12,116 bases of DNA from the NCBI GenBank assembly GCA_024636395.1, contig JAGXHD010000105.1:1-12116 (forward strand). Direction: 5' to 3'. Below, one piece after another: positions 1 to 6,963 of the stretch; positions within the stretch are counted from its first letter, which is position 1; each line of letters starts with the position of its first letter. A program made the position numbers and the translations under genes. The notes beneath the pieces are model-generated. The model was given only the letters and a program-made list of their open reading frames with translations. It searched no databases and was not told the origin of the DNA. The DNA comes from Sulfitobacter sp. Lineage in GTDB: Bacteria > Pseudomonadota > Alphaproteobacteria > Rhodobacterales > Rhodobacteraceae.

Positions 1-45
1 CCTTTACCCTGCTTCCAACGGGAATGTTATGTCAGGTGGCGAACA

Positions 46-246
46 CTAGCTCTCGCGTTCCAGTTTCTTACGCGCCAGCTTGCGTGACCGACGGATTGCC
101 TCAGCTTTCTCGCGTACCTTTTTCTCGGACGGTTTTTCGAAATGCTCTTTAAGCTTCATTTCACGAAACACGCCCTCACGCTGCAGCTTCTTTTTCAGTG
201 CCCGGAGGGCCTGATCCACGTTATTGTCGCGAACACTAACCTGCAT
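46..246 (-). CDS. rpsU: 30S ribosomal protein bS21
   Basis: Small, very basic 66-residue protein matching bacterial ribosomal protein S21. It starts MQVSVRDNNVDQALRALKKK and has the typical Arg/Lys-rich C-terminal helix with the RRSRKLARKK stretch. bS21 sits on the small-subunit platform near the 3' end of 16S rRNA and helps start translation. The length fits alphaproteobacterial homologues (about 65-70 residues), so the gene is complete. The ATG at 246-244 is preceded by only a weak purine-rich stretch (GAGAAAG, about 7 bases upstream). It is separated from the oxidase operon by about 400 bases and is probably an independent core gene at the edge of the accessory cluster. Confidence 0.96.
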   Translation of the reverse strand: MQVSVRDNNVDQALRALKKKLQREGVFREMKLKEHFEKPSEKKVREKAEAIRRSRKLARKKLERES

Positions 247-647
247 TTACCGTCTTTCTCGGAAGAATTGATTAGAGACGTTGGATAGCAAATTCAAATC
301 ACGCTGTCTATATCGCTAACAGCTGACATACCCATGTGCCTCAAGATTTTGGCTTGCAGGCTTGAATTGGCTTTGACGTTGCAAACGCCCCGCGATGGCA
401 TCAATTTGGCAAGGTGCGTCACCAATAACCCAAAAAAGACAGCGGCGTACTGAGGATCGCAAGACGCACAGTACGCTTTTATTGTTGTGGCGGACCGGCG
501 GGCGCTTTCGTAACTCTCCATGCCATGAGGAATGCGTTAGGCGCAGCAGTTTCTCCGCGAATTTTTGCTCAGATCTGTATCCGGTGAGGGGCAGACAACA
601 CCTCGCATCGCCCGTTGCGGACCCGGATGATCAGCGTCAAATTGACC
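247..647. other. Intergenic stretch with one doubtful small ORF
   Basis: About 400 bases between rpsU and the oxidase operon. It should hold the rpsU promoter and the end of the oxidase transcript, but I see no convincing -35/-10 pair or hairpin with a T-run. A minus-strand frame at 521-294 could encode 75 residues with a CxxC near residue 18 and a hydrophobic centre. It has no Shine-Dalgarno sequence and matches no family I recognise, so I do not call it a gene. Confidence 0.5.
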
Positions 648-947
648 TTAGGCCGCAACACAAGCTGACAGAAAAACGACAGGCGCGAATGTCCAAAGCA
701 CTGCGAGCATTCCCACCAAGCCCAGTGCCAAGCTCGACTGTCGTACAAACTTTGTCGATGCACCATATTTGCGTGATGCCAGTCCCAGAAGAACAGCACT
801 TTGCAAAGCGATAGCCAGTCCGAACCCGCCGATGAGGAGGATCTGATCCCATCCTTGACGGCACATTATGGCCTGCAATCCATAAATCGCGCTGAAAGAG
901 GCGAGCCACAGAACCAGTGGCACGAAGAGGCGGATCAAATCTTTCAT
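648..947 (-). CDS. Small membrane protein of the oxidase operon
   Basis: A 99-residue hydrophobic protein with about three predicted membrane spans (residues about 6-28, 35-56 and 72-95). Its start codon overlaps the stop of the fused oxidase subunit I-III gene in an ATGA at 947-944, so the two are almost certainly translationally coupled. I do not recognise a named family. Position and topology suggest a small accessory or subunit IV-like component of the oxidase, as many haem-copper oxidase operons end with such a protein, but this is inference. It is the last gene of the minus-strand operon; TAA is at 650-648. The C-terminal WTFAPVVFL segment is the most distinctive part. Confidence 0.8.
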   Translation of the reverse strand: MKDLIRLFVPLVLWLASFSAIYGLQAIMCRQGWDQILLIGGFGLAIALQSAVLLGLASRKYGASTKFVRQSSLALGLVGMLAVLWTFAPVVFLSACVAA

Positions 948-3427
948 GACAAAAGGCCCGGTGCGAAGGTGGCGCTAACCGCCACGAGAGAGATGCAGGC
1001 AGCATAGTCTATCCAAAGCTGGACGATCCGGGCTTCTCCCAGACGGCCCGGTGCCATGAATCCAGTCTTTGCGCGCGCCACGAGAAATCCGGTCATGAGG
1101 ATAGCAAGGCCTGTGTGAAACAGTACATAGCCGCCCAGCACCCAAACCGTCGCGTCATAGGCGTGGCGGGTGGGATCCGGCATCGACATCAGAACCGACA
1201 AACCGCTCAAAATTAGGCATGCGCAGCCAATCATCGTAATGCCGAGTGCAAGGGCGGGGCTGCCTTCTCTGCGCACTGCACCGATCGCGCGGCGGATCCC
1301 AATGGGTCCAAGGATCGCCCCCGTGACCACTGCGCCGAGCATGGGCCAGCTGGCGATGGCCCATGCTGGTGGCGGCCAGTTCGGTGCGACCGTCCATAAG
1401 AATGCATAACCGAACAGCAGGCAGCCGAAAAACGTGGCATTTGCGAGCAACAGGAACACGGATCCCCACCAACCTGGTGGATCCTCGACTTCGGTGGCGT
1501 AGGGCAGCATTAGGCCGTGACCTGCGTCTTGGGGGCCTAGATCGCTGCGGTGGCCCAAGGTCCAGACCCAACGCAATGCAAAGGCAATTATACCGACGCC
1601 AGCCAGCGGGACAAGCCAGTAGGCCTTGATCAGCATGCCCAGAAACATTCCGCCAGTTACGAATGCCATAAGCATTGGCAGTGCAGTATTTCGCGGATAG
1701 ACGACGATGCTGTTCGGCGTGCCTGTCGCGATGTCCACGGTTAATGTTTCGCGCTGGTTTTGCCGGGGGGCGCCAAGATAGCCTTCACCTTTGGCCAGAC
1801 GCACCGCCAGATCCGAGCTGGCGGCCAACGCATCGCGTGATGTGACCAAGGGCAAGCTGGCGAAGTTATAGGCTGGAGGCGGGATTGGCATGGCCCATTC
1901 CAGACTGCCCGCGCGCCAAGGGTTGCGGGGACCGCGCGACTTGACGGCAGCGTTGACGACGACATCAATCAGCACCAGCACAAAGCCTATCGCCATGATG
2001 AAGCTGAAGACCGATGAGATCAGGTTGATCACTTCCCACCCTGAACCCGCATCATAGGTATCAATTCGGCGGCGCTGCCCCAGCAGCCCGACCCAGTGCA
2101 TCAGCAGAAACGTGCCGTGAAAGCCGACGAATACTAGCCAGAAGGCTGTCTCGCCCAGCTTGAAGAACCGTCTGCGCCCGGTCATATGCGGCATCCAGTA
2201 ATAGAGCGCTGCCAGCATTGGAAAGACAAAGCCCCCCACCAGCACGTAATGCAAATGTGCCGTGATGAATGCCGTATCATGGACCTGCCAGTCAAACGGC
2301 ACGACCGCCACCATGACACCCGTCAACCCACCGATTACAAAGGTCGCGAAGAAACCGACAATCCACAGCATCGGCAGATGCATGTGGGGGCGGCCCTTCC
2401 AGATTGTGCCCAACCACGCAAACACCTGAATTCCCGTCGGTACCGCAACCAGTGTCGAAGCTGCAGAAAAAAAAGCCAGCGACAGATGCGGGATGCCGGT
2501 TGCGAACATGTGATGCACCCAGATGCCGAAGCTGAGGACCCCGAGTGCTATTGCGGCAACCACCACCCATCCGTAGCCCAGCAGGGTGGTGCGGGCCATC
2601 ACTGGCAGGATGGTAGAAATTACCCCGGCGGCTGGCAGGAAAATAATGTAGACTTCGGGATGGCCGAACAGCCAGAAAAGATGCTGCCAGAGCAGGCTGT
2701 CGCCGCCAAGCTCCACCTGAAAGAACGGCATGCCGAAGGCGCGCTCCAGCTCCAGCAGCAGCGATCCCAGGATTAGTGGCGGAAACCCGGTCAGGATCAT
2801 CAGCGACGTGATCAGCGCATACCAAGCAAAAATCGGCATCCGTGACAGGGACATGCCCGCCGCACGGTAGCGCAGGATCGACACAGTGATTTCCACCGCT
2901 GCACATATTGCCGAGACTTCGACAAAGGTTATGCCGATCAGCCAGAAGTCTGGGTTGATGCCGGGGCTGCCCAGTGTTGAGGAAAGGGGAGGATACATGA
3001 ACCATCCGCTGTCAGGTGCAATACCCGCGACTAGCGCAAACAAGAGCATCGAGCCGCCAAAGGCATAGCACCAGAACCCGAAGGCCGTCAGGCGCGGAAA
3101 GGCCAGATCGCGGGCGCCAAGCAGCTTGGGCAGGAAATAGACCGCCAGCCCCTCGAACAGGGGGATGGCGAACAGGAACATCATGATGGTCCCATGCATG
3201 GTAAAGATCTGGTTATAGACGTCGGCTCCCATGAAGGGGGATCGGGGTGAGGCCAGCTGGGCGCGGATCAGCATTGCCAGAATGCCGCCGATGAAGAAAT
3301 AGACCACCGCCAGTAGCAGAAACATGCGGCCCAGATCGCTGTGATTGACCGTGGTGAACCAACCCCGCCAGCCGGGGTCCGACGCCCAGATGCGCGTCAG
3401 CGCGCGGTGACGGCGTAATGCGTTCAT
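944..3427 (-). CDS. Fused haem-copper oxidase subunits I and III
   Basis: An 827-residue terminal oxidase subunit that reduces oxygen at a haem-CuB site in the inner membrane. Residues about 15-500 are subunit I and about 575-827 are subunit III, joined by a hydrophilic linker. Visible ligands are H78 and H393 (low-spin haem), H391 (high-spin haem), H256, H305 and H306 (CuB), and E258 and Y260 in the HPEVY motif of A1-type oxidases. D107, the D-channel entry, is present. Deviations from the bovine/Paracoccus pattern are Q334 for the K-channel Lys (PTGIQVF), V95 and T114 for two D-channel Asn, and N663 for the conserved subunit III Glu. The start overlaps the subunit II stop (ATGA, 3427-3424). 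Annotation pipelines would call this cytochrome c oxidase subunit I (ctaD/coxA-like). I withhold a symbol because the electron donor is unclear. Confidence 0.93.
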   Translation of the reverse strand: MNALRRHRALTRIWASDPGWRGWFTTVNHSDLGRMFLLLAVVYFFIGGILAMLIRAQLASPRSPFMGADVYNQIFTMHGTIMMFLFAIPLFEGLAVYFLPKLLGARDLAFPRLTAFGFWCYAFGGSMLLFALVAGIAPDSGWFMYPPLSSTLGSPGINPDFWLIGITFVEVSAICAAVEITVSILRYRAAGMSLSRMPIFAWYALITSLMILTGFPPLILGSLLLELERAFGMPFFQVELGGDSLLWQHLFWLFGHPEVYIIFLPAAGVISTILPVMARTTLLGYGWVVVAAIALGVLSFGIWVHHMFATGIPHLSLAFFSAASTLVAVPTGIQVFAWLGTIWKGRPHMHLPMLWIVGFFATFVIGGLTGVMVAVVPFDWQVHDTAFITAHLHYVLVGGFVFPMLAALYYWMPHMTGRRRFFKLGETAFWLVFVGFHGTFLLMHWVGLLGQRRRIDTYDAGSGWEVINLISSVFSFIMAIGFVLVLIDVVVNAAVKSRGPRNPWRAGSLEWAMPIPPPAYNFASLPLVTSRDALAASSDLAVRLAKGEGYLGAPRQNQRETLTVDIATGTPNSIVVYPRNTALPMLMAFVTGGMFLGMLIKAYWLVPLAGVGIIAFALRWVWTLGHRSDLGPQDAGHGLMLPYATEVEDPPGWWGSVFLLLANATFFGCLLFGYAFLWTVAPNWPPPAWAIASWPMLGAVVTGAILGPIGIRRAIGAVRREGSPALALGITMIGCACLILSGLSVLMSMPDPTRHAYDATVWVLGGYVLFHTGLAILMTGFLVARAKTGFMAPGRLGEARIVQLWIDYAACISLVAVSATFAPGLLS

Positions 3428-4095
3428 GGAGTTTCTCCGGCGATAAAGGCAGACCAGCTCTCGGCATCATGGGCGACAACGGTGAAGTCATGCATGCGGT
3501 AGCCTGCCCCGCTGAATTCTGCACTGACCCCATCATATTCCCCCGGCAGGTCAGCCTCGATCCGCAGCACGTTGACGTGGCCGGGGATCGCATCGAGCTT
3601 GCCCGCGAGGCGGGGCACCCAGAAGCTGTGTATCACATCCACCGACGTGATTTGAACGTCGATAGGCTTACCAGCGGGAATGTGAAGGACACCATCCGTC
3701 TCGAAGCTCGGCATGTCTGCATAAGTGAACCGCCATGCCCACTGCCGCGCTTCCGCTCCAACAGTGACCAACTCGGGGACGGCGCGCGGCATGAGGTGCT
3801 CTCCGATAACCAGCCCATATGCCAGAAGAGCGGTCAGAACTGTCACGGGAAAGGCCAGCCCCAGCCCGACGATCCAGCGACGCTCATGCTCCTGATCGCT
3901 GCTGTCATTTGCGTTCCGTACGCGGAACGCCAGCAGCAAAAGAACCATGACTAGCACGAAGATCGCCGCTGCACCCACTAGCAAAACCCACCAGAGGGTT
4001 GCAATTGTGGCGGCTGCCGGACCAGCGGGATGCACAATTGACAGATTTTGCGTGCAACCGCTTAACAATAAAAGCGTTAGGATAGAGAACGACAT
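3424..4095 (-). CDS. Haem-copper oxidase subunit II lacking CuA ligands
   Basis: A 223-residue lipoprotein-type subunit II. The open frame runs further upstream, to 4668. I chose the ATG at 4095 because it is preceded by GGGAAGAGG and followed by a lipobox (LLSGC, Cys14). Membrane spans lie at about 30-57 and 74-97, followed by a periplasmic cupredoxin domain. The electron-entry Trp pair (W119, W121) and the first CuA histidine position (H156) are present. In the CuA loop the two Cys are Ser191 and Ser195, the second His is Tyr199 and the Met position is His202, while Glu193 stays. The loop reads GEYDGVSAEFSGAGY, close to the CuA-less loop of CyoA-type quinol oxidases. First gene of a three-gene operon with overlapping stops and starts. 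Confidence 0.92.
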   Translation of the reverse strand: MSFSILTLLLLSGCTQNLSIVHPAGPAAATIATLWWVLLVGAAAIFVLVMVLLLLAFRVRNANDSSDQEHERRWIVGLGLAFPVTVLTALLAYGLVIGEHLMPRAVPELVTVGAEARQWAWRFTYADMPSFETDGVLHIPAGKPIDVQITSVDVIHSFWVPRLAGKLDAIPGHVNVLRIEADLPGEYDGVSAEFSGAGYRMHDFTVVAHDAESWSAFIAGETP

Positions 4096-4125
4096 CGCCC
4101 TCTTCCCAGCAAAAAGGAACGCCGC
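4096..4125. promoter_or_regulatory. 30-base divergent gap with two back-to-back ribosome sites
   Basis: Only 30 bases separate the subunit II start (minus, ATG 4095) from the DUF2231 start (plus, GTG 4126). On the minus strand GGGAAGAGG serves subunit II. On the plus strand AAAAAGGAAC (4111-4120) serves DUF2231. There is no room for two promoters here, so each promoter must lie inside the other gene's coding region or further upstream. Confidence 0.75.
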
Positions 4126-4644
4126 GTGCCGAGAGAACCGATTGAAACTAAAAAGGATGAACTGGTCGATCCTATCAGGGCTAATCCTGATTTCGAGTTG
4201 ACCGCCTCGCGCATGGCAATTGTCGGGCATCCGATCCACGCAATGGCCGTGGCCTTTCCTGTCGCCCTGACATTCTGCACCTTTGGAGCAGATGCGCTGT
4301 ATTGGTGGTCGGGTGACGGGTTTTGGGCACGGGCGGGCATCTGGGCTGCGGGCACGGCCTTTCTGTTCGGGCTGTTGGCTGCCTTGTCTGGAACTATGGA
4401 GCTGCTGATGGTTCCGGGCATCCGCATCCGCTCGGCCGCCTGGACGCACGCGATTATCGCGGTCCTGTTGCTGTCCCTTCTTGGGGCGAACTGGGGATTC
4501 CGGATGAGCATTGGGTTCGAGACAGCAGTCCTGCCCTACGGCTTGCTGCTCTCGGCATTCAATATGATTGTAGTGGCTGCTACAGGTTGGCACGGCGGCA
4601 AGCTCGTTTTTGATTATGGTTTGGGGGCAGCGAAAGGTAATTGA
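4126..4644 (+). CDS. DUF2231 family membrane protein (first copy)
   Basis: A 172-residue protein with about four membrane spans and the DUF2231 hallmark GHPIHAM near residues 34-40, followed by a hydrophobic AFPVAL run. DUF2231 proteins are predicted membrane proteins of unproven function, often found beside oxidase or c-type cytochrome genes. The paired His could bind haem or metal, but that is speculation. I take GTG at 4126 as the start because AAGGA lies about 7 bases upstream. It is head-to-head with oxidase subunit II (30-base gap), and its last 31 bases overlap, on the opposite strand, the end of the CopD-like gene. A second DUF2231 protein is encoded at 8790-9227; the two differ clearly in length and sequence. 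Confidence 0.88.
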   Translation: MPREPIETKKDELVDPIRANPDFELTASRMAIVGHPIHAMAVAFPVALTFCTFGADALYWWSGDGFWARAGIWAAGTAFLFGLLAALSGTMELLMVPGIRIRSAAWTHAIIAVLLLSLLGANWGFRMSIGFETAVLPYGLLLSAFNMIVVAATGWHGGKLVFDYGLGAAKGN

Positions 4645-5129
4645 CGGTCCATTGGCTGGGTTAGCCAATCCGGCAGCGGGATTTCCCCGAGGTCGGGCTT
4701 AGCTAGAACCAGCACAAGTATCACGAGAATTGGTACCATCAGAAGTATCAGCGGAAGTGCCGGATCTGGAGGCATATACTTGCCTTTTGTCTCGGCAACC
4801 TGAACAATCATATGGCCCACCCATCCGTGGAAGGTAACCAGCACGGCTACGAATACTAGCTTGGCGAACAGCCAAGGAACGTAAACTTCGCGCAGAAAGA
4901 TCAGAGCCGTTCCCACACCGATGGTGATCAAACCAGCAGGGGTGATGGCATAAATATAGCTGTAATGGCTCACCTGACGAATCCGTGCGTAGTCAGCTTG
5001 CCCGACAGCCGGATCATGACGCGCGAGCAGGAGTGGCAATGCAAATAGACCACCGCACCATATTACCAAAGTGGCAATATGCAGGGATTTCAAATGGGGG
5101 ATCAGCCCTATCAGAACAGTCTCATTCAT
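4614..5129 (-). CDS. CopD/HemJ-like membrane protein
   Basis: A 171-residue protein with four to five membrane spans. The N-terminal segment KSLHIATLVIWCGGLF (H17, W24, G26, G27) and the later AKLVFVAVLVTFHGW (K90, H101) resemble the CopD and HemJ membrane families, whose members have been linked to copper handling or to protoporphyrinogen oxidation. Which applies here cannot be told from sequence; beside an oxidase either copper or haem supply would make sense. The open frame extends upstream to 5654, but ATG 5129 is preferred because it overlaps the ctaG stop in an ATGA (5129-5126) and begins the recognisable domain. The 3' end overlaps the plus-strand DUF2231 gene by 31 bases. Confidence 0.82.
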   Translation of the reverse strand: MNETVLIGLIPHLKSLHIATLVIWCGGLFALPLLLARHDPAVGQADYARIRQVSHYSYIYAITPAGLITIGVGTALIFLREVYVPWLFAKLVFVAVLVTFHGWVGHMIVQVAETKGKYMPPDPALPLILLMVPILVILVLVLAKPDLGEIPLPDWLTQPMDRQLPFAAPKP

Positions 5130-5836
5130 GCTGTCTGGCCTTGAGTTGCGATCCACGAACGTCTGGCGATCAACGCACCGATGATAACGTAGGGAACCGA
5201 CGCTGGGATCCACATGATCAGCCCGCCCAGTTGCTGATCTTCCAGAGAAGACAAGCCCCAGTACATTGGAGCAGTAAAATGAATCGCATAGAGTGAAACC
5301 GGCGCAAAAACCAGTAGCGCGCCTAGCAATGCCATCTGCATGAGTGCGGCCCAAATGTAGGTAAGGACCCGTACGAGCGGTTGCGCCGGATGGATCACAG
5401 CGCGCCAAAATGTGATGGCTGACAACATCAATGTGACCTGCATCACCCAGTATACGGTAATATTTGACATTGCCGCATCGTAGGCCACAGGAAGATGCCA
5501 GAGCCAAAGTGTTGCTGTAGACATGACAAAGGCAGGCATGGGTGAGGTGGCGCGACCTCGCTGCATGGCCATAGCAATCAGAGGTGCCGCAACGACGACA
5601 AGCAGGACATGATGAACGACCCTTGCCGAGAAGAGCGCAGCAGATAGAGCGCACAGAGGCGATACAAATGCGATCATCAGCACTGCTACTGCCGCCGCGC
5701 CGGGTGTCTTACGAGCGAGTATCAAAGCGAGGATCGAGAGAGACAGCAAAAGTGGCGGATCGAAATTCCAACTGGACCATATTTCTTCTGGCAAAGGCGC
5801 GGGGCTACAATAGAGGTTGGCTGACGCAGCCTCCAT
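5126..5836 (-). CDS. ctaG: CtaG-type cytochrome oxidase assembly protein
   Basis: A 236-residue polytopic protein matching the caa3_CtaG family (distinct from Cox11), which assists assembly of haem-copper oxidases, probably at the copper-insertion step. Diagnostic features are the N-terminal YCSPAP...WNFDPPLLL segment (residues 9-31), the HH pair at 75-76, LWLWHLP with H114, and the C-terminal EDQQLGGLIMWIP segment (199-211). About seven membrane spans are expected. The ATG at 5836 gives a normal N-terminus for the family, though no good Shine-Dalgarno sequence precedes it. It is translationally coupled to the CopD-like gene, so the pair forms an assembly module next to the oxidase operon. 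Confidence 0.9.
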   Translation of the reverse strand: MEAASANLYCSPAPLPEEIWSSWNFDPPLLLSLSILALILARKTPGAAAVAVLMIAFVSPLCALSAALFSARVVHHVLLVVVAAPLIAMAMQRGRATSPMPAFVMSTATLWLWHLPVAYDAAMSNITVYWVMQVTLMLSAITFWRAVIHPAQPLVRVLTYIWAALMQMALLGALLVFAPVSLYAIHFTAPMYWGLSSLEDQQLGGLIMWIPASVPYVIIGALIARRSWIATQGQTA

Positions 5837-5950
5837 TATAGGGGCCCAAAACCAAGTGTCGAAAGACGGATGGACTGCGATGATCTCAAAGCGGATACTC
5901 TCTCGGAAATCGGATACCAGATAGTATTCTTTGAAAGCAGTGCCTTAAAA

Positions 5951-5963
5951 GTGTCTGAGACAC
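5951..5963. promoter_or_regulatory. 13-base palindrome upstream of ctaG
   Basis: GTGTCTGAGACAC is a perfect inverted repeat (6+1+6). It lies 115 bases before the ctaG start, inside the 283-base gap 5837-6119 that contains no gene. No T-run follows it, so a terminator is unlikely; a regulator-binding site is possible but unproven. I found no clear -35/-10 pair in this gap. Confidence 0.35.
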
Positions 5964-6119
5964 CCGAGACCTTCATGTGAATAGATCTGGTTTGCATTAT
6001 CTCGCACTTTCATTTCTTCACCGTTAGAAGTTAAACTTGTAAGCCGCATATCAGTTCCCCAAAATCGCATCTGCCCTTGCCAACTTTGGGTATGACCTCT
6101 CTTATCGGCAACCGCCCAA

Positions 6120-6839
6120 TTACAGAACGACAGAAATGAGGGAGTAACCGGCTACCCCGGCTAGGAATGGCAAAAAGCGGCTTTTTTTGTCGCTTGGAAC
6201 TTCTTCTTTGAGAACATTCAGTATGATTCCCCCGGCCAGATATGCAAAGAGAACGCTCACCGGCAGGTGCGGCAAGCTAGTGAACGCGGCAATAGCCCAG
6301 CCCATCAGGAGGGAGCCTGCAATAATCCAGCGCGCTGTCCGGTGGTAACGCCGCTGGTGTCCCACACTGAGATTGAGGTCAAACGCTAAAAAATGGGTCG
6401 CCATCGCAAAGAAATAAAGAAGCAGCGACGCCACGCCGGGCTCCTCGCGGTCGACCAGAAGATAGCCGATCAGGGCGTTGTAGAGGCTGAAAGCGCCCAC
6501 ATGGATCCAGAATACCGGGGCTTTATCGGGGTGCGAGTGAGGCTTTTCTCGGTTTACTGCTGCCAACCGCTCCAAGCCATAGAAGACCGTGAGACCCACC
6601 AATGCCACCATAAAAACAAGGGTTTCGGCGGCCTTGGGCGAAAGACCTGTCTCATTTGAAATCGTGTCCTGATGTGCTGCGAGCTCAGGCAGAATCTGCA
6701 AAAATACGTAAGTCACAGCGACCCCGCCTGCTGCGGATTTCCAGGCTTCGCGGGGGCTATCGACCAGTGATCGAAAACGGCCAGTGGAGAGGTGGATTAG
6801 CGCCAGAATCAGGGCGAGAAATGCGGTAAGGTAGGTCAT
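6120..6839 (-). CDS. Polytopic membrane protein, weakly ZIP-like
   Basis: A 239-residue protein with about seven or eight membrane spans. The spans, the TYVFLQILPELAAHQ segment (residues 43-57), the His-rich loop around KPHSHPDKAP (about residue 100) and the C-terminal ILNVLKEEVP are loosely reminiscent of ZIP-type metal transporters. The usual ZIP metal-site HxxxE motif is not obvious, so transport is only a guess. It lies between the cytochrome c gene (124 bases upstream) and ctaG, all on the same strand. A metal-supply role for the oxidase would fit but is not shown. The start ATG at 6839 has no clear Shine-Dalgarno sequence and directly follows a 12-base palindrome. Confidence 0.7.
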   Translation of the reverse strand: MTYLTAFLALILALIHLSTGRFRSLVDSPREAWKSAAGGVAVTYVFLQILPELAAHQDTISNETGLSPKAAETLVFMVALVGLTVFYGLERLAAVNREKPHSHPDKAPVFWIHVGAFSLYNALIGYLLVDREEPGVASLLLYFFAMATHFLAFDLNLSVGHQRRYHRTARWIIAGSLLMGWAIAAFTSLPHLPVSVLFAYLAGGIILNVLKEEVPSDKKSRFLPFLAGVAGYSLISVVL

Positions 6840-6851
6840 CGTTTTAAAACG
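6840..6851. promoter_or_regulatory. 12-base palindrome abutting a start codon
   Basis: CGTTTTAAAACG is a perfect palindrome directly before the ATG of the 6120-6839 gene, in the place where a ribosome-binding site would be. A TATATA stretch lies just upstream on the minus strand (about 6857-6862) and could be a -10 element, but no -35 partner is evident. It could be an operator or a short RNA hairpin masking the start. Confidence 0.35.
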
Positions 6852-6963
6852 GAAGGTATATATGTCGCGTTCTCAAATCGCACATGGCGAATGACCTGCC
6901 CCTCGAGCGGAGTGTTCACATAGTACTTCGCTCTCGCAAATTTGGTGAGGAAACTAAGCATCG

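Noticed and set aside
395..814. Plus-strand 139-codon open frame
   Set aside because: It runs across the small membrane protein gene on the other strand, has no ribosome site and has a shadow-like Arg/Pro-rich composition.
2186..2776. Plus-strand 196-codon open frame inside the oxidase gene
   Set aside because: It is antisense to the conserved core of subunit I, and its His/Arg/Gln-rich composition is typical of a shadow frame.
4096..4668. Upstream extension of subunit II (frame open to 4668)
   Set aside because: The extension has no similarity to subunit II and lies antisense to the DUF2231 gene; the internal ATG at 4095 has a ribosome site and lipobox.
5130..5654. Upstream extension of the CopD-like frame
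   Set aside because: It is a shadow of ctaG in another frame; the ATGA overlap marks the true start.
5837..6119. FNR-type site (TTGAT-N4-ATCAA) for oxygen control of the oxidase genes
   Set aside because: No match was found here or in the other intergenic gaps on reading by eye.
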